Positions 1 through 5,345 of a stretch of 5,651 bases of DNA are shown piece by piece (within the stretch, counting starts at the first letter, position 1; each line of letters opens with the position of its first letter). Position numbers and translations under genes: made by a program. Below the pieces are notes generated by a model. That model had not been told where the DNA came from and did no database searches. It saw only the letters and a program-made list of their open reading frames with translations. Origin of the DNA: Clostridia bacterium (GTDB lineage: Bacteria > Bacillota > Clostridia > Oscillospirales > Acutalibacteraceae); assembly GCA_017501865.1 (NCBI GenBank), contig JAFVWD010000290.1, positions 1 to 5,651 on the forward strand, in the 5' to 3' direction.

Positions 1-1
1 G

Positions 2-286
2 AGTCTATCTTTTGAAGATTATGAAGTTATAAAAGTTATATATAACAAAGATAAAACCAAAAGATTTATACTTTTGAAAAGTTCAAATGGATTTTACAAA
101 TATACATATGAAGAAATATATGTTTATGATGCAGGTGAATGGAATTTGTGTTGCAACATCCCTGATTCCTACCCGGCAACTTGGATAACCAAAGACAGGA
201 AATTCGGATATTCGTTTTTCGGTACAGAACAAGAAGCATACACATCTATGAAACAAGAGTCTGAATATTTGCGATATTTTGAATAA
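2..286 (+). CDS. Unrecognised protein, 3' end only (5' end outside window)
   Basis: The frame is open from the first bases of the window to a TAA at 284-286, giving at least 94 residues. The TTG at position 74 is an internal Leu codon, not a convincing start: the frame continues upstream without a stop and no ribosome site precedes it. The visible part is rich in Tyr, Phe, Lys and Glu, with no signal peptide or membrane segment. It ends in an aromatic, acidic tail (ESEYLRYFE). Two adjacent cysteines (WNLCCN) stand out but do not form a metal-site pattern. I do not recognise the family. Small acidic, aromatic-rich proteins of this sort are common as hypothetical cargo in clostridial mobile regions, and some are immunity proteins, but nothing here proves that. 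It converges on the fic operon and may share the hairpin at 389-424 as terminator. Confidence 0.6.
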   Translation, partial: SLSFEDYEVIKVIYNKDKTKRFILLKSSNGFYKYTYEEIYVYDAGEWNLCCNIPDSYPATWITKDRKFGYSFFGTEQEAYTSMKQESEYLRYFE

Positions 287-388
287 AACTACTTTCTTGC
301 TCAATCAATCAGATAACATTATGCAATTGATTTTAACAAGTAAAATAGTTACCCTAAAATACAACAAAACACTCTGCCTATAACAAAG

Positions 389-424
389 AAATCCGTTTAA
401 CAGACATTTCTGCTAAACGGATTT
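389..424. terminator. Bidirectional intrinsic terminator between the left gene and fic
   Basis: An 11-bp perfect stem (389-399 with 414-424, AAATCCGTTTA/TAAACGGATTT) continues after one A/C mismatch into a 4-bp stem (401-404 with 409-412), closed by a CATT loop. On the plus strand it runs into TTTTATCATTTTTATG. On the minus strand it runs into TTTCTTTG. It lies 15 bases past the fic stop codon and about 100 bases past the stop of the left plus-strand gene, so it can end both convergent units. Its main role is probably for the vbhA-fic operon because of the close spacing. Confidence 0.75.
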
Positions 425-439
425 TATCATTTTTATGTT

Positions 440-1147
440 TTACTCTATATATTCGTGCTTAGTTGGTTCGTAATCACCATTATCGTATTTGCTGTATTTT
501 TCGGTCTTATTATCTTGTGCTTCTTCTGCAGAATATTCAACGGGTTCGGTGCAGATAGCATCACACAAGATAGTTTCCAAATCTTCATATTCAGAGTATT
601 CGCCAAGACTTGCAAGGACGAAAGAGTTACGTACATAGCCTGCATTAGCAGATATAAGCTCCTGGTCAAAGTAATAGCCATAGTGCTCAACAAAGAATGT
701 GATTAACATTACAACTGTTCTTGTATTACCTTCTCTGAAAGGATGAACCTGCCATATAGCAGGAAACAATCGTGCAACATTTTTGGCAAATTGGTCTTTA
801 GATAGCTTATCCCAATCAACTGCGTTGATGTTTTTCCAAGCAGTTTCTAAATCCTTTTCAATATCTTCATTGTTGGAGTACCAAACACTTTTACCTGCAA
901 GGATTTTTTCTCTTTTTTGAATATTGATTTTTCTGTACTGCCCTGCCCATTCATACACATCGCCAAACAGTTCCTTGTGAATATAACAAATGCCGTTGGA
1001 TGAAAAATCAGAAAATCCATTTTCATACAACAACATCATATTAGCTCTGGAAAGCTCTGCTTCGGCAACATCTAATTCTTCTTCCTCTTTAATACCAAGA
1101 AGATTTTTCAGAACCTTGCTATTTTCAATTAAATATAAATCATTCAT
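440..1147 (-). CDS. fic: Fic-domain toxin (probable AMP-transferase, class I)
   Basis: This is a 235-residue Fic/DOC-family protein. Such enzymes usually transfer AMP from ATP to a hydroxyl side chain of a target protein, and stand-alone bacterial forms often act as cytoplasmic toxins. The active-site loop HPFREGNTR is at residues 135-143, with catalytic His135, metal-binding Glu139 and Arg143. Upstream lies the usual helix and beta-hairpin 'flap' (about 72-100, RKINIQKRE...GKSVWYSN) that clamps targets. The extended motif HxFx(D/E)GNGRxxR is only partly met: Gly142 is Thr and the second Arg (position 146) is Val. Residues about 203-235 form an acidic, Tyr/Lys-rich tail beyond the Fic fold. 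The start ATG lies 2 bases after the antitoxin stop, with AAAAAGG 7 bases upstream inside the antitoxin gene, so the two are probably translationally coupled. The target is unknown. Confidence 0.9.
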   Translation of the reverse strand: MNDLYLIENSKVLKNLLGIKEEEELDVAEAELSRANMMLLYENGFSDFSSNGICYIHKELFGDVYEWAGQYRKINIQKREKILAGKSVWYSNNEDIEKDLETAWKNINAVDWDKLSKDQFAKNVARLFPAIWQVHPFREGNTRTVVMLITFFVEHYGYYFDQELISANAGYVRNSFVLASLGEYSEYEDLETILCDAICTEPVEYSAEEAQDNKTEKYSKYDNGDYEPTKHEYIE

Positions 1148-1149
1148 AA

Positions 1150-1329
1150 TTATACCTTTTTATGAGCAGCGATAAGTGCCGCCTTCATCTGCAAACCGGT
1201 AATTTCACCCTTTGCCCATTTATCTGATAACTCGCGTGCATAATCGGAAACAGGAGCACCTTCAATTTTATTAAGGGCATCAGCAACTTTAATTGCATTC
1301 ATTCTTTTTTGATATTGCTTTGGTGACAT
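1150..1329 (-). CDS. vbhA: VbhA-like antitoxin of the Fic toxin
   Basis: This 59-residue ORF begins MSPKQYQKRMNAIK and ends LIAAHKKV. AAGGGAGG sits 7 bases before the ATG, and the stop is 2 bases before fic. Length, position and sequence fit the VbhA family. VbhA antitoxins bind the Fic toxin and push a helix carrying (S/T)xxxE(G/N) into the active site, blocking the ATP gamma-phosphate position. Here the motif region is LNKIEG (residues 19-24): Glu23-Gly24 are present but the Ser/Thr is Leu19. The rest (EGAPVSDYARELSDKWAKGEIT, about 23-44) follows the layout I recall for VbhA: a short loop after the motif, a second helix, then a G-E-hydrophobic turn and a third helix. It probably inhibits the downstream Fic protein by direct binding. 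Family assignment is from pattern and context, not from a search. Confidence 0.85.
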   Translation of the reverse strand: MSPKQYQKRMNAIKVADALNKIEGAPVSDYARELSDKWAKGEITGLQMKAALIAAHKKV

Positions 1330-1336
1330 TTCATCG

Positions 1337-1344
1337 CCTCCCTT
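1337..1344 (-). promoter_or_regulatory. Ribosome binding site of vbhA
   Basis: AAGGGAGG lies 7 bases upstream of the ATG at 1329. It fixes the start of the small antitoxin gene. A second ATG five bases earlier is in another frame and sits too close to this site. It is stronger than the AAAAAGG site of fic at 1155-1161, which would favour excess antitoxin. Confidence 0.8.
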
Positions 1345-1351
1345 TTGTATT

Positions 1352-1380
1352 ATTTTATCATAAAACCTAATGAATTACAA
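1352..1380 (-). promoter_or_regulatory. Promoter of the vbhA-fic operon
   Basis: On the minus strand, TTGTAA (1375-1380) and TAAAAT (1352-1357) are separated by exactly 17 bases. The -10 box is preceded by TGA, an extended -10. The predicted start of transcription near 1345 leaves only about 16 untranslated bases, which include the ribosome site. No operator dyad is visible. Confidence 0.7.
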
Positions 1381-1420
1381 CACTGATTATTTAAAAATAA
1401 AGTCATCCTTAACTACAACC

Positions 1421-1455
1421 ATAGGTCGCGTGTTCGAGTCACGTTTCCGGCTCCA
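1421..1455 (+). tRNA. 3' fragment of a tRNA gene, probably tRNA-Thr (attachment-site remnant)
   Basis: The segment reads as variable loop AGGTC (1423-1427), then T stem GCGTG/CACGT (1428-1432 with 1440-1444, one G-U pair). The T loop is TTCGAGT (1433-1439), with the invariant TTCRA and the G53-C61 pair. The acceptor 3' strand TTCCGGC (1445-1451), discriminator T (1452) and encoded CCA (1453-1455) follow. No D arm, anticodon arm or GCCGGAA 5' acceptor strand occurs in the bases upstream, so this is not a functional tRNA gene. A U discriminator with AGGTCG before the T stem is typical of Firmicutes tRNA-Thr, so Thr is my best guess; Gly is less likely. It is directly followed by a strong terminator, as a genuine tRNA gene end would be. 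The simplest reading is the duplicated 3' end left by site-specific integration. Confidence 0.75.
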
Positions 1456-1486
1456 AAAAATCTCGTTCTTCAGAACGAGATTTTTT
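1455..1486 (+). terminator. Intrinsic terminator of the original tRNA gene
   Basis: The stem is AAAAAATCTCGTTC (1455-1468) paired with GAACGAGATTTTTT (1473-1486), closed by a TTCA loop (1469-1472). The first A is also the last base of the tRNA CCA. Fourteen perfect pairs and a run of six T make it a strong terminator. It is nearly symmetrical, so it may also stop minus-strand transcripts arriving from the right before they enter the fic operon. Confidence 0.85.
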
Positions 1487-1568
1487 ACTTCTTCCTATTC
1501 ACTTTTCACTAAAAGCTTTCATATAACACCAATCACAGAACCGTCCGCTGATTGTTCATAAATGACAC

Positions 1569-1597
1569 TTGCAAATATTTTGTAAAACTGCTAAAAT
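1569..1597 (+). promoter_or_regulatory. Promoter of the membrane-protein gene
   Basis: TTGCAA (1569-1574) and TAAAAT (1592-1597) are separated by 17 bases, with TGC before the -10 box as an extended element. Transcription should begin near 1604, giving about 30 bases of leader that carry the GGAGGT ribosome site at 1622-1627. The interval 1487-1568 before it contains no gene or clear structure. Confidence 0.7.
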
Positions 1598-1633
1598 AAA
1601 GGCAGTGAACAAATTACTTACGGAGGTAATTTT

Positions 1634-2164
1634 ATGAAAAAAATGGGAACTACACTACAATCTGTAATTGGCTTCACAAGCATTTTTGTGTGGTGGTGCG
1701 TTGGGGCTCTTTGTTACGAGTACACTTTTGTGAATTTTAACTTTGACGCTAATCGTATTTTTCATATTTTACCTACGGTTTCTTTAATTGTTATTTTCGT
1801 TTTACCCTCGATTTTTTCATTTATAGCTAAAAGAAAAGGCTTGAATGCATTGTACTACTCTGCACTTGTAGGTGTCGGATTACCTACACTTGCATATTGG
1901 GGTTCACATATCTTTTCAGATGACGGAAATATTCTTTCGTGGATATATTATTTCTCCTTAGGTCTTCTGCTTTACCCTTTCCACCGGCTTGCTTGCTATA
2001 CTTTTGATGGTGTGGGGCTCCTTTACCCCGACCGCTGTGCGCCATTTCTTGTAGTGGGTGTAATTTTATCCTTTGTAATATTCAAAAAAGTAAAAAAAGA
2101 AAAAACAAAAGCAATAACAGAAGTTGCTCAAGATAACACCCTTACAGATGTTTCTGATTCTTAA
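1634..2164 (+). CDS. Unknown multi-pass membrane protein
   Basis: This encodes 176 residues. The ATG is preceded by GGAGGT with a 6-base gap, which is a strong ribosome site, so the start is firm. About five hydrophobic segments are visible, at roughly 8-30, 42-64, 72-92, 99-118 and 134-151. Between the last two is a loop (DGVGLLYPDRCAP), and the protein ends in a Lys-rich stretch (KKVKKEKTK, 151-159) and a polar acidic tail. By the positive-inside rule the Lys-rich C-terminus and the AKRKG loop (65-69) should be cytoplasmic. Conspicuous residues are a Trp pair (WW, 20-21), a conserved-looking YPFHRL (114-119) and Cys27, Cys121 and Cys135. I do not recognise a family and assign no function. 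It is monocistronic, with its own promoter and terminator, next to the tRNA fragment on the presumed chromosomal side. Confidence 0.8.
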   Translation: MKKMGTTLQSVIGFTSIFVWWCVGALCYEYTFVNFNFDANRIFHILPTVSLIVIFVLPSIFSFIAKRKGLNALYYSALVGVGLPTLAYWGSHIFSDDGNILSWIYYFSLGLLLYPFHRLACYTFDGVGLLYPDRCAPFLVVGVILSFVIFKKVKKEKTKAITEVAQDNTLTDVSDS

Positions 2165-2195
2165 GCTAAAATATAAATTTCATTACAAGCCCCAT

Positions 2196-2220
2196 AAACC
2201 GCTCACTTGTTGAGCGGTTT
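2196..2220 (+). terminator. Intrinsic terminator of the membrane-protein gene
   Basis: A 10-bp perfect stem AAACCGCTCA/TGAGCGGTTT (2196-2205 with 2211-2220) has a CTTGT loop and is followed by TAGTTTTAAT. It starts about 30 bases after the stop codon. In the opposite direction the hairpin is followed by ATGGGG, with no T run, so it works mainly for the plus strand. Confidence 0.8.
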
Positions 2221-2240
2221 TAGTTTTAATACATCAAAAT

Positions 2241-2277
2241 GTGCCTCACTCGGATTCATAAAATCCGAATGAGGCAC
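2241..2277 (-). terminator. Terminator of the asnA-typA operon
   Basis: A 16-bp stem (2241-2256 with 2262-2277, GTGCCTCACTCGGATT against AATCCGAATGAGGCAC) has a 5-base loop and lies about 15 bases past the typA stop. On the plus strand one pair is a C-A mismatch (2249/2269). On the minus strand the same pair is G-U, so the stem is fully paired only in the minus-strand RNA. The minus-strand tail is ATTTTGATGTATT, a modest U tract. The plus-strand tail is TCTCTTTTTAAT, so it may act in both directions. Confidence 0.75.
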
Positions 2278-2292
2278 TCTCTTTTTAATAAA

Positions 2293-4113
2293 TTATTTTT
2301 TAAACTGTTGTTTCATTCTTTGTTCTTTAGAAAGAATCTTTTTTCTCAGACGAATGCTTTCAGGAGTAATTTCCACCAGCTCGTCATCGCCTATAAACTC
2401 CATAGATTGTTCAAGGCTTAAAACTGTGTGTGGTACTAAACGAAGAGCATCATCACTACCTGAAGCACGGGTATTTGTCATTTGCTTTTTCTTGCAAACA
2501 TTGCAGACAATATCCTCATTTTTAGCACATTCACCAACAATCATACCCTCGTAAACAGGTACACCCGGACCAATGAAAAGACGACCACGGTCTTGTGTAT
2601 TAAAAAGTCCGTAACCTGTACTCTCACCGGTTTCGTGAACAACAATAGAACCACGCTCACGCATTTGAATATCGCCCTTATACGGCTCATAACCCAAGAA
2701 GAGGTTGTTCATAATACCGTTACCGTTTGTGTCGGTCATAAATTCTGAGCGGTAGCCTATAAGTCCGCGTGCGGGTATTTTAAACTCAATATGAGTTGAA
2801 CCGCCGTCACGAACATCCATATTTTCAAGTTCACCTTTTCTTGAACCTATTTTTTCCATAACTGCTCCGACATAGCTTTCAGGAACCTCAACAATGAGTA
2901 ATTCCATAGGCTCCAAAAGATTTCCGTCGGAATCATTTTTGTAAATAACCTGAGGACGTGAAACCTGGAATTCATAGCCCTGACGGCGCATAGTTTCAAT
3001 AAGAATTGAAAGATGAAGCTCTCCTCTACCTGAAACCTTAAAAGAATCAGTTGTTTCTGTTTCTTCAACTCTCATACTTACGTTTGTTTCAACTTCTTTA
3101 TAAAGTCTTGCACGAATGTTTCTTGAGGTAACAAATTTACCCTCTTTACCTGCAAATGGGCTGTCATTAACCATAAAGTTCATAGAAATAGTCGGTTCAT
3201 CAATTTTTACAAACGGAAGCGGGTCAATATGCTCTACGTCACAAGCTGTTTCACCTATATTAAGCTCTGCTATACCCGAAACCGCAATAAGGTCACCCAT
3301 TTTTGCGCTTTCGACCTCGACTCTTTTAAGACCGTCAAATTGATAAAGCTTAACTATTTTTACATTCTGATGCGAACCATCCTGCTTACATACTGTAACT
3401 GTCTGCCCTGCTTTTACACTACCTCTCTCTACTCTGCCGACACCGATTCTGCCAAGGTAATCGTCATAGTCAAGACTTGAGAAGAGTATTTGTAAAGGAC
3501 CGTCAACATCACCTGCAGGCGGTTCAATGTGCTCTAATATTGCATCTAAAAGCGGACGCATATCACCCTCTCTTGCATTCATATCAAGCGAGGAATAACC
3601 GTCTCTGCCTGAAGCAAAAACTACAGGGAATTCTATTTGCTCTTCGTTAGCACCTAAGTCGATAAATAAATCTAAAACCTCGTCAATAACCTCCTCAGGT
3701 CTTGCACCGGGACGGTCAATTTTATTAATAACAACAATAGCCTTTTTACCTAAAGCAAGTGCCTTTTTAAGAACGAAACGTGTTTGTGGCATACAGCCTT
3801 CGAAAGCATCTACAAGGAGCAACACGCCGTCAACCATCATCATTATGCGCTCAACCTCACCACCGAAATCAGCATGGCCGGGAGTGTCCACTATATTAAT
3901 TTTTACATCCTTATAATGAATACCTGTATTCTTAGAAAGAATTGTAATACCTCTTTCTTTTTCAAGGTCGTTTGAGTCCATAACTCTTTCATCAACCTGC
4001 TCATTTGAACGGAAAATACCGCTCTGGTGTAAAAGCTGATCGACAAGTGTTGTTTTACCATGGTCAACGTGAGCAATTATAGCGACGTTTCTTACATCTT
4101 CTCTGTTTTTCAA
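2293..4113 (-). CDS. typA: Translational GTPase TypA/BipA
   Basis: This 606-residue protein matches the usual TypA/BipA length. TypA is a ribosome-binding GTPase related to EF-G and LepA, linked to 50S assembly and growth under stress such as cold. All G motifs are intact: G1 AHVDHGKT (14-21), G2 RGITI (54-58), G3 DTPGH (76-80), G4 NKID (130-133) and G5 SGR (168-170). A beta-barrel domain (about 205-290) follows, then the EF-G-like domain with RGELHLSILIETMRRQGYEF near 365-385. The TypA-specific C-terminal domain comes next, with RGLIGYRSEFMTDTNGNG and a basic tail (EQRMKQQFKK). The start is TTG: an in-frame TGA lies 3 codons upstream, no ATG precedes the G1 motif, and AAAGGTG sits 7 bases before it. 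It follows asnA after 18 bases and is probably co-transcribed with it. Expression is probably housekeeping. Confidence 0.97.
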   Translation of the reverse strand: MKNREDVRNVAIIAHVDHGKTTLVDQLLHQSGIFRSNEQVDERVMDSNDLEKERGITILSKNTGIHYKDVKINIVDTPGHADFGGEVERIMMMVDGVLLLVDAFEGCMPQTRFVLKKALALGKKAIVVINKIDRPGARPEEVIDEVLDLFIDLGANEEQIEFPVVFASGRDGYSSLDMNAREGDMRPLLDAILEHIEPPAGDVDGPLQILFSSLDYDDYLGRIGVGRVERGSVKAGQTVTVCKQDGSHQNVKIVKLYQFDGLKRVEVESAKMGDLIAVSGIAELNIGETACDVEHIDPLPFVKIDEPTISMNFMVNDSPFAGKEGKFVTSRNIRARLYKEVETNVSMRVEETETTDSFKVSGRGELHLSILIETMRRQGYEFQVSRPQVIYKNDSDGNLLEPMELLIVEVPESYVGAVMEKIGSRKGELENMDVRDGGSTHIEFKIPARGLIGYRSEFMTDTNGNGIMNNLFLGYEPYKGDIQMRERGSIVVHETGESTGYGLFNTQDRGRLFIGPGVPVYEGMIVGECAKNEDIVCNVCKKKQMTNTRASGSDDALRLVPHTVLSLEQSMEFIGDDELVEITPESIRLRKKILSKEQRMKQQFKK

Positions 4114-4120
4114 AATCTTT

Positions 4121-4127
4121 CACCTTT
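4121..4127 (-). promoter_or_regulatory. Ribosome binding site that sets the TTG start of typA
   Basis: AAAGGTG on the minus strand is 7 bases before the TTG at 4113 and lies wholly in the 18-base gap after the asnA stop. This supports initiation at TTG and independent initiation of typA on a shared mRNA. Confidence 0.75.
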
Positions 4128-4131
4128 CAAA

Positions 4132-5139
4132 TCAAAGTAAATTCACATTTTTTTCAGCGCATTTTTTAATCATATCATCGGACCAGAGCGAAGCCTGAAC
4201 CTCACCTATATGTAACTTACCGAGTAAGAGCATACATACTCTTGACTGACCTATACCGCCGCCTATGGTAAGCGGAAGTGTTCCGTCGAGTATCTGCTTA
4301 TGATACTGAAACTCTCTGCGTTCATTTTTATTTGCTTCCTTAAGCTGAGCATCGAGTGAGCTTGCATCTACTCTGATACCCATTGAAGAAATCTCAATAA
4401 CATCCTCAAGAACTTCACTGTAAACGAGAATATCACCGTTTAAAGACCAATCATCATAATCAGGAGCTCTTCCGTCGTGCGGTTTTCCACTTTTTAATTT
4501 GCCGCCTATCTGCATAAGAAATACAATTTTCTTTTCTTTTGTAATTGCTTTTTCTCTTTCCTTAGCAGTTAAATCGGGGTACATATCCTCAAGCTCTGAA
4601 GTAGTTATAAAATAAACATCTCTTGTTATATCTGTCTCAACCTGAGGGAATTTTGCTTTTACTGCTTCAAGTGTATCTACAAGTGCATTCACTATATTTC
4701 TGACAGTATTCTTAAGATAATCAATGTTTCTGTCCTCACGATTTATAACCTTCTCCCAATCCCACTGATCAACATAAATTGAGTGAAGATTATCCATATC
4801 CTCATCGCGACGAATAGCATTCATATCAGTATAAAATCCCTCGCCTGCTGAAAACCCGTACTTTTTAAGTGCGATTCTTTTCCACTTGGCAAGTGAATGA
4901 ACTATAACAACATCACCCACTTCGGGCATTTCTTTAACATCAAAAGAAACTGCTCGCTCTACACCGTTCAGGTCATCATTTATACCGCTGTTTCTTGTAA
5001 CAAAAAGCGGTGCTGAAATTCTCTCAAGATTAAGTCTGAGTGCTAAATTATCTTCAAAAGTATCTCTGACAACCTTTATTGCTTTCTGTGTATCTCTCAT
5101 AGATAAGTTTGATTTATAATCATCTTTTAAAACGAGCAT
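4132..5139 (-). CDS. asnA: Aspartate-ammonia ligase (asparagine synthetase A)
   Basis: AsnA makes asparagine from aspartate, ammonia and ATP through an aspartyl-AMP intermediate. It is a cytoplasmic homodimer with a class II aminoacyl-tRNA synthetase fold. The 335 residues match the family (about 330). Recognisable blocks are HSLAKWKR (81-88), RRDED (110-114), YVDQWDWEKV (122-131), IGGKL (211-215), HDGRAPDYDDW (221-231), LNGDILV (233-239), SSMGIRVDA (251-259) and motif 3 GGGIGQSR (293-300). I chose the ATG at 5139 because GGAGG lies 7 bases upstream and the MLVLKDDYKSNLSMRDTQKAI start fits the family. The frame stays open upstream to a TTG at 5259, but that codon sits in the -35 box of a good promoter and the extra 40 residues look like translated leader. 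It is first in an operon with typA. No T-box leader is visible. Confidence 0.97.
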   Translation of the reverse strand: MLVLKDDYKSNLSMRDTQKAIKVVRDTFEDNLALRLNLERISAPLFVTRNSGINDDLNGVERAVSFDVKEMPEVGDVVIVHSLAKWKRIALKKYGFSAGEGFYTDMNAIRRDEDMDNLHSIYVDQWDWEKVINREDRNIDYLKNTVRNIVNALVDTLEAVKAKFPQVETDITRDVYFITTSELEDMYPDLTAKEREKAITKEKKIVFLMQIGGKLKSGKPHDGRAPDYDDWSLNGDILVYSEVLEDVIEISSMGIRVDASSLDAQLKEANKNERREFQYHKQILDGTLPLTIGGGIGQSRVCMLLLGKLHIGEVQASLWSDDMIKKCAEKNVNLL

Positions 5140-5146
5140 ATTTACG

Positions 5147-5151
5147 CCTCC
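5147..5151 (-). promoter_or_regulatory. Ribosome binding site of asnA
   Basis: GGAGG on the minus strand lies 7 bases before the ATG at 5139. It decides in favour of the 335-residue protein over a 375-residue reading from a TTG at 5259. Confidence 0.85.
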
Positions 5152-5230
5152 ATAAGGTGAATTAATATATAATAATATAATAAAGCAAAGTATTGCAAAA
5201 AATTTACTCTGAATATTAAAATACCCTTGA

Positions 5231-5259
5231 ATTATACCACTACCGAGAACTAATATCAA
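5231..5259 (-). promoter_or_regulatory. Promoter of the asnA-typA operon
   Basis: On the minus strand, TTGATA (5254-5259) and a consensus TATAAT (5231-5236) are 17 bases apart, with TGG before the -10 box. Transcription should begin near 5224, leaving a leader of about 85 bases. The leader is very A/T-rich and shows no T-box core or clear terminator/antiterminator pair. A weaker TTGCAA further down (near 5193-5198) has no well-spaced -10 box. Confidence 0.75.
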
Positions 5260-5300
5260 GATTTTTTCGCTTATATTTAATAGAAAATAACCAAAAAGAG

Positions 5301-5329
5301 TTGAAAACTATTAGACATTTTGCTAAAAT
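5301..5329 (+). promoter_or_regulatory. Promoter of the HAD phosphatase gene, divergent from asnA
   Basis: TTGAAA (5301-5306) and TAAAAT (5324-5329) are 17 bases apart, with TGC before the -10 box. The expected start of transcription near 5336 leaves a leader of only about 10 bases. The only ribosome-site-like sequence, GGTGA (5336-5340), falls right at that point. The two divergent promoters have about 40 bases between their -35 boxes. Confidence 0.65.
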
Positions 5330-5345
5330 TTCTTTGGTGATTAAT

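Larger units (their letters stand above)
1..1455. mobile_element. Inferred distal end of a tRNA-integrated genomic island
   Basis: If the tRNA 3' fragment at 1421-1455 is an attachment-site copy, its original downstream terminator on the right marks chromosome and the element lies to the left. The left contents fit accessory DNA: an unrecognised gene and a Fic/VbhA toxin-antitoxin pair. The right contents (asnA, typA) are core genes. No integrase, phage or conjugation gene is visible in these 1.4 kb, so the type of element cannot be stated. The left boundary is outside the window. Confidence 0.45.

Noticed and set aside
455..706. Plus-strand ORFs within fic, and similar ORFs opposite typA and asnA
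   Set aside because: They are antisense shadows of well-recognised genes and lack ribosome sites and family resemblance.
1148..1155. TATAAT-like sequence just before fic as a fic promoter
   Set aside because: It overlaps the vbhA stop and the fic start, would leave no ribosome site on the transcript, and is explained by the TAA stop and A/T-rich junction.
1340..1455. Complete tRNA gene
   Set aside because: No GCCGGAA acceptor strand, D arm or plausible anticodon loop lies upstream of the T arm.
1531..1553. Weak dyad AATCA...TGATT around CAGAACCGTCCGCTG
   Set aside because: Only five bases pair perfectly. The string resembles repeats common in clostridial intergenic DNA, but one copy in the window cannot establish a repeat or operator.
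1370..1561. Plus-strand ORF of 63 codons across the tRNA remnant
   Set aside because: It runs through the tRNA fragment and its terminator hairpin, has no ribosome site, and its composition is that of non-coding DNA.
2239..2421. Plus-strand 60-codon ORF at the typA 3' end
   Set aside because: It begins in a terminator hairpin and overlaps the certain typA coding region.
5140..5230. Asn T-box or other riboswitch in the asnA leader
   Set aside because: The leader is only about 85 bases, A/T-rich, with no T-box core sequence and no terminator/antiterminator pair.
5140..5259. N-terminal extension of asnA starting at TTG 5259
   Set aside because: The TTG lies in the -35 box of a good promoter, so it would not be in the mRNA. 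A GGAGG site and the family length support the ATG at 5139.
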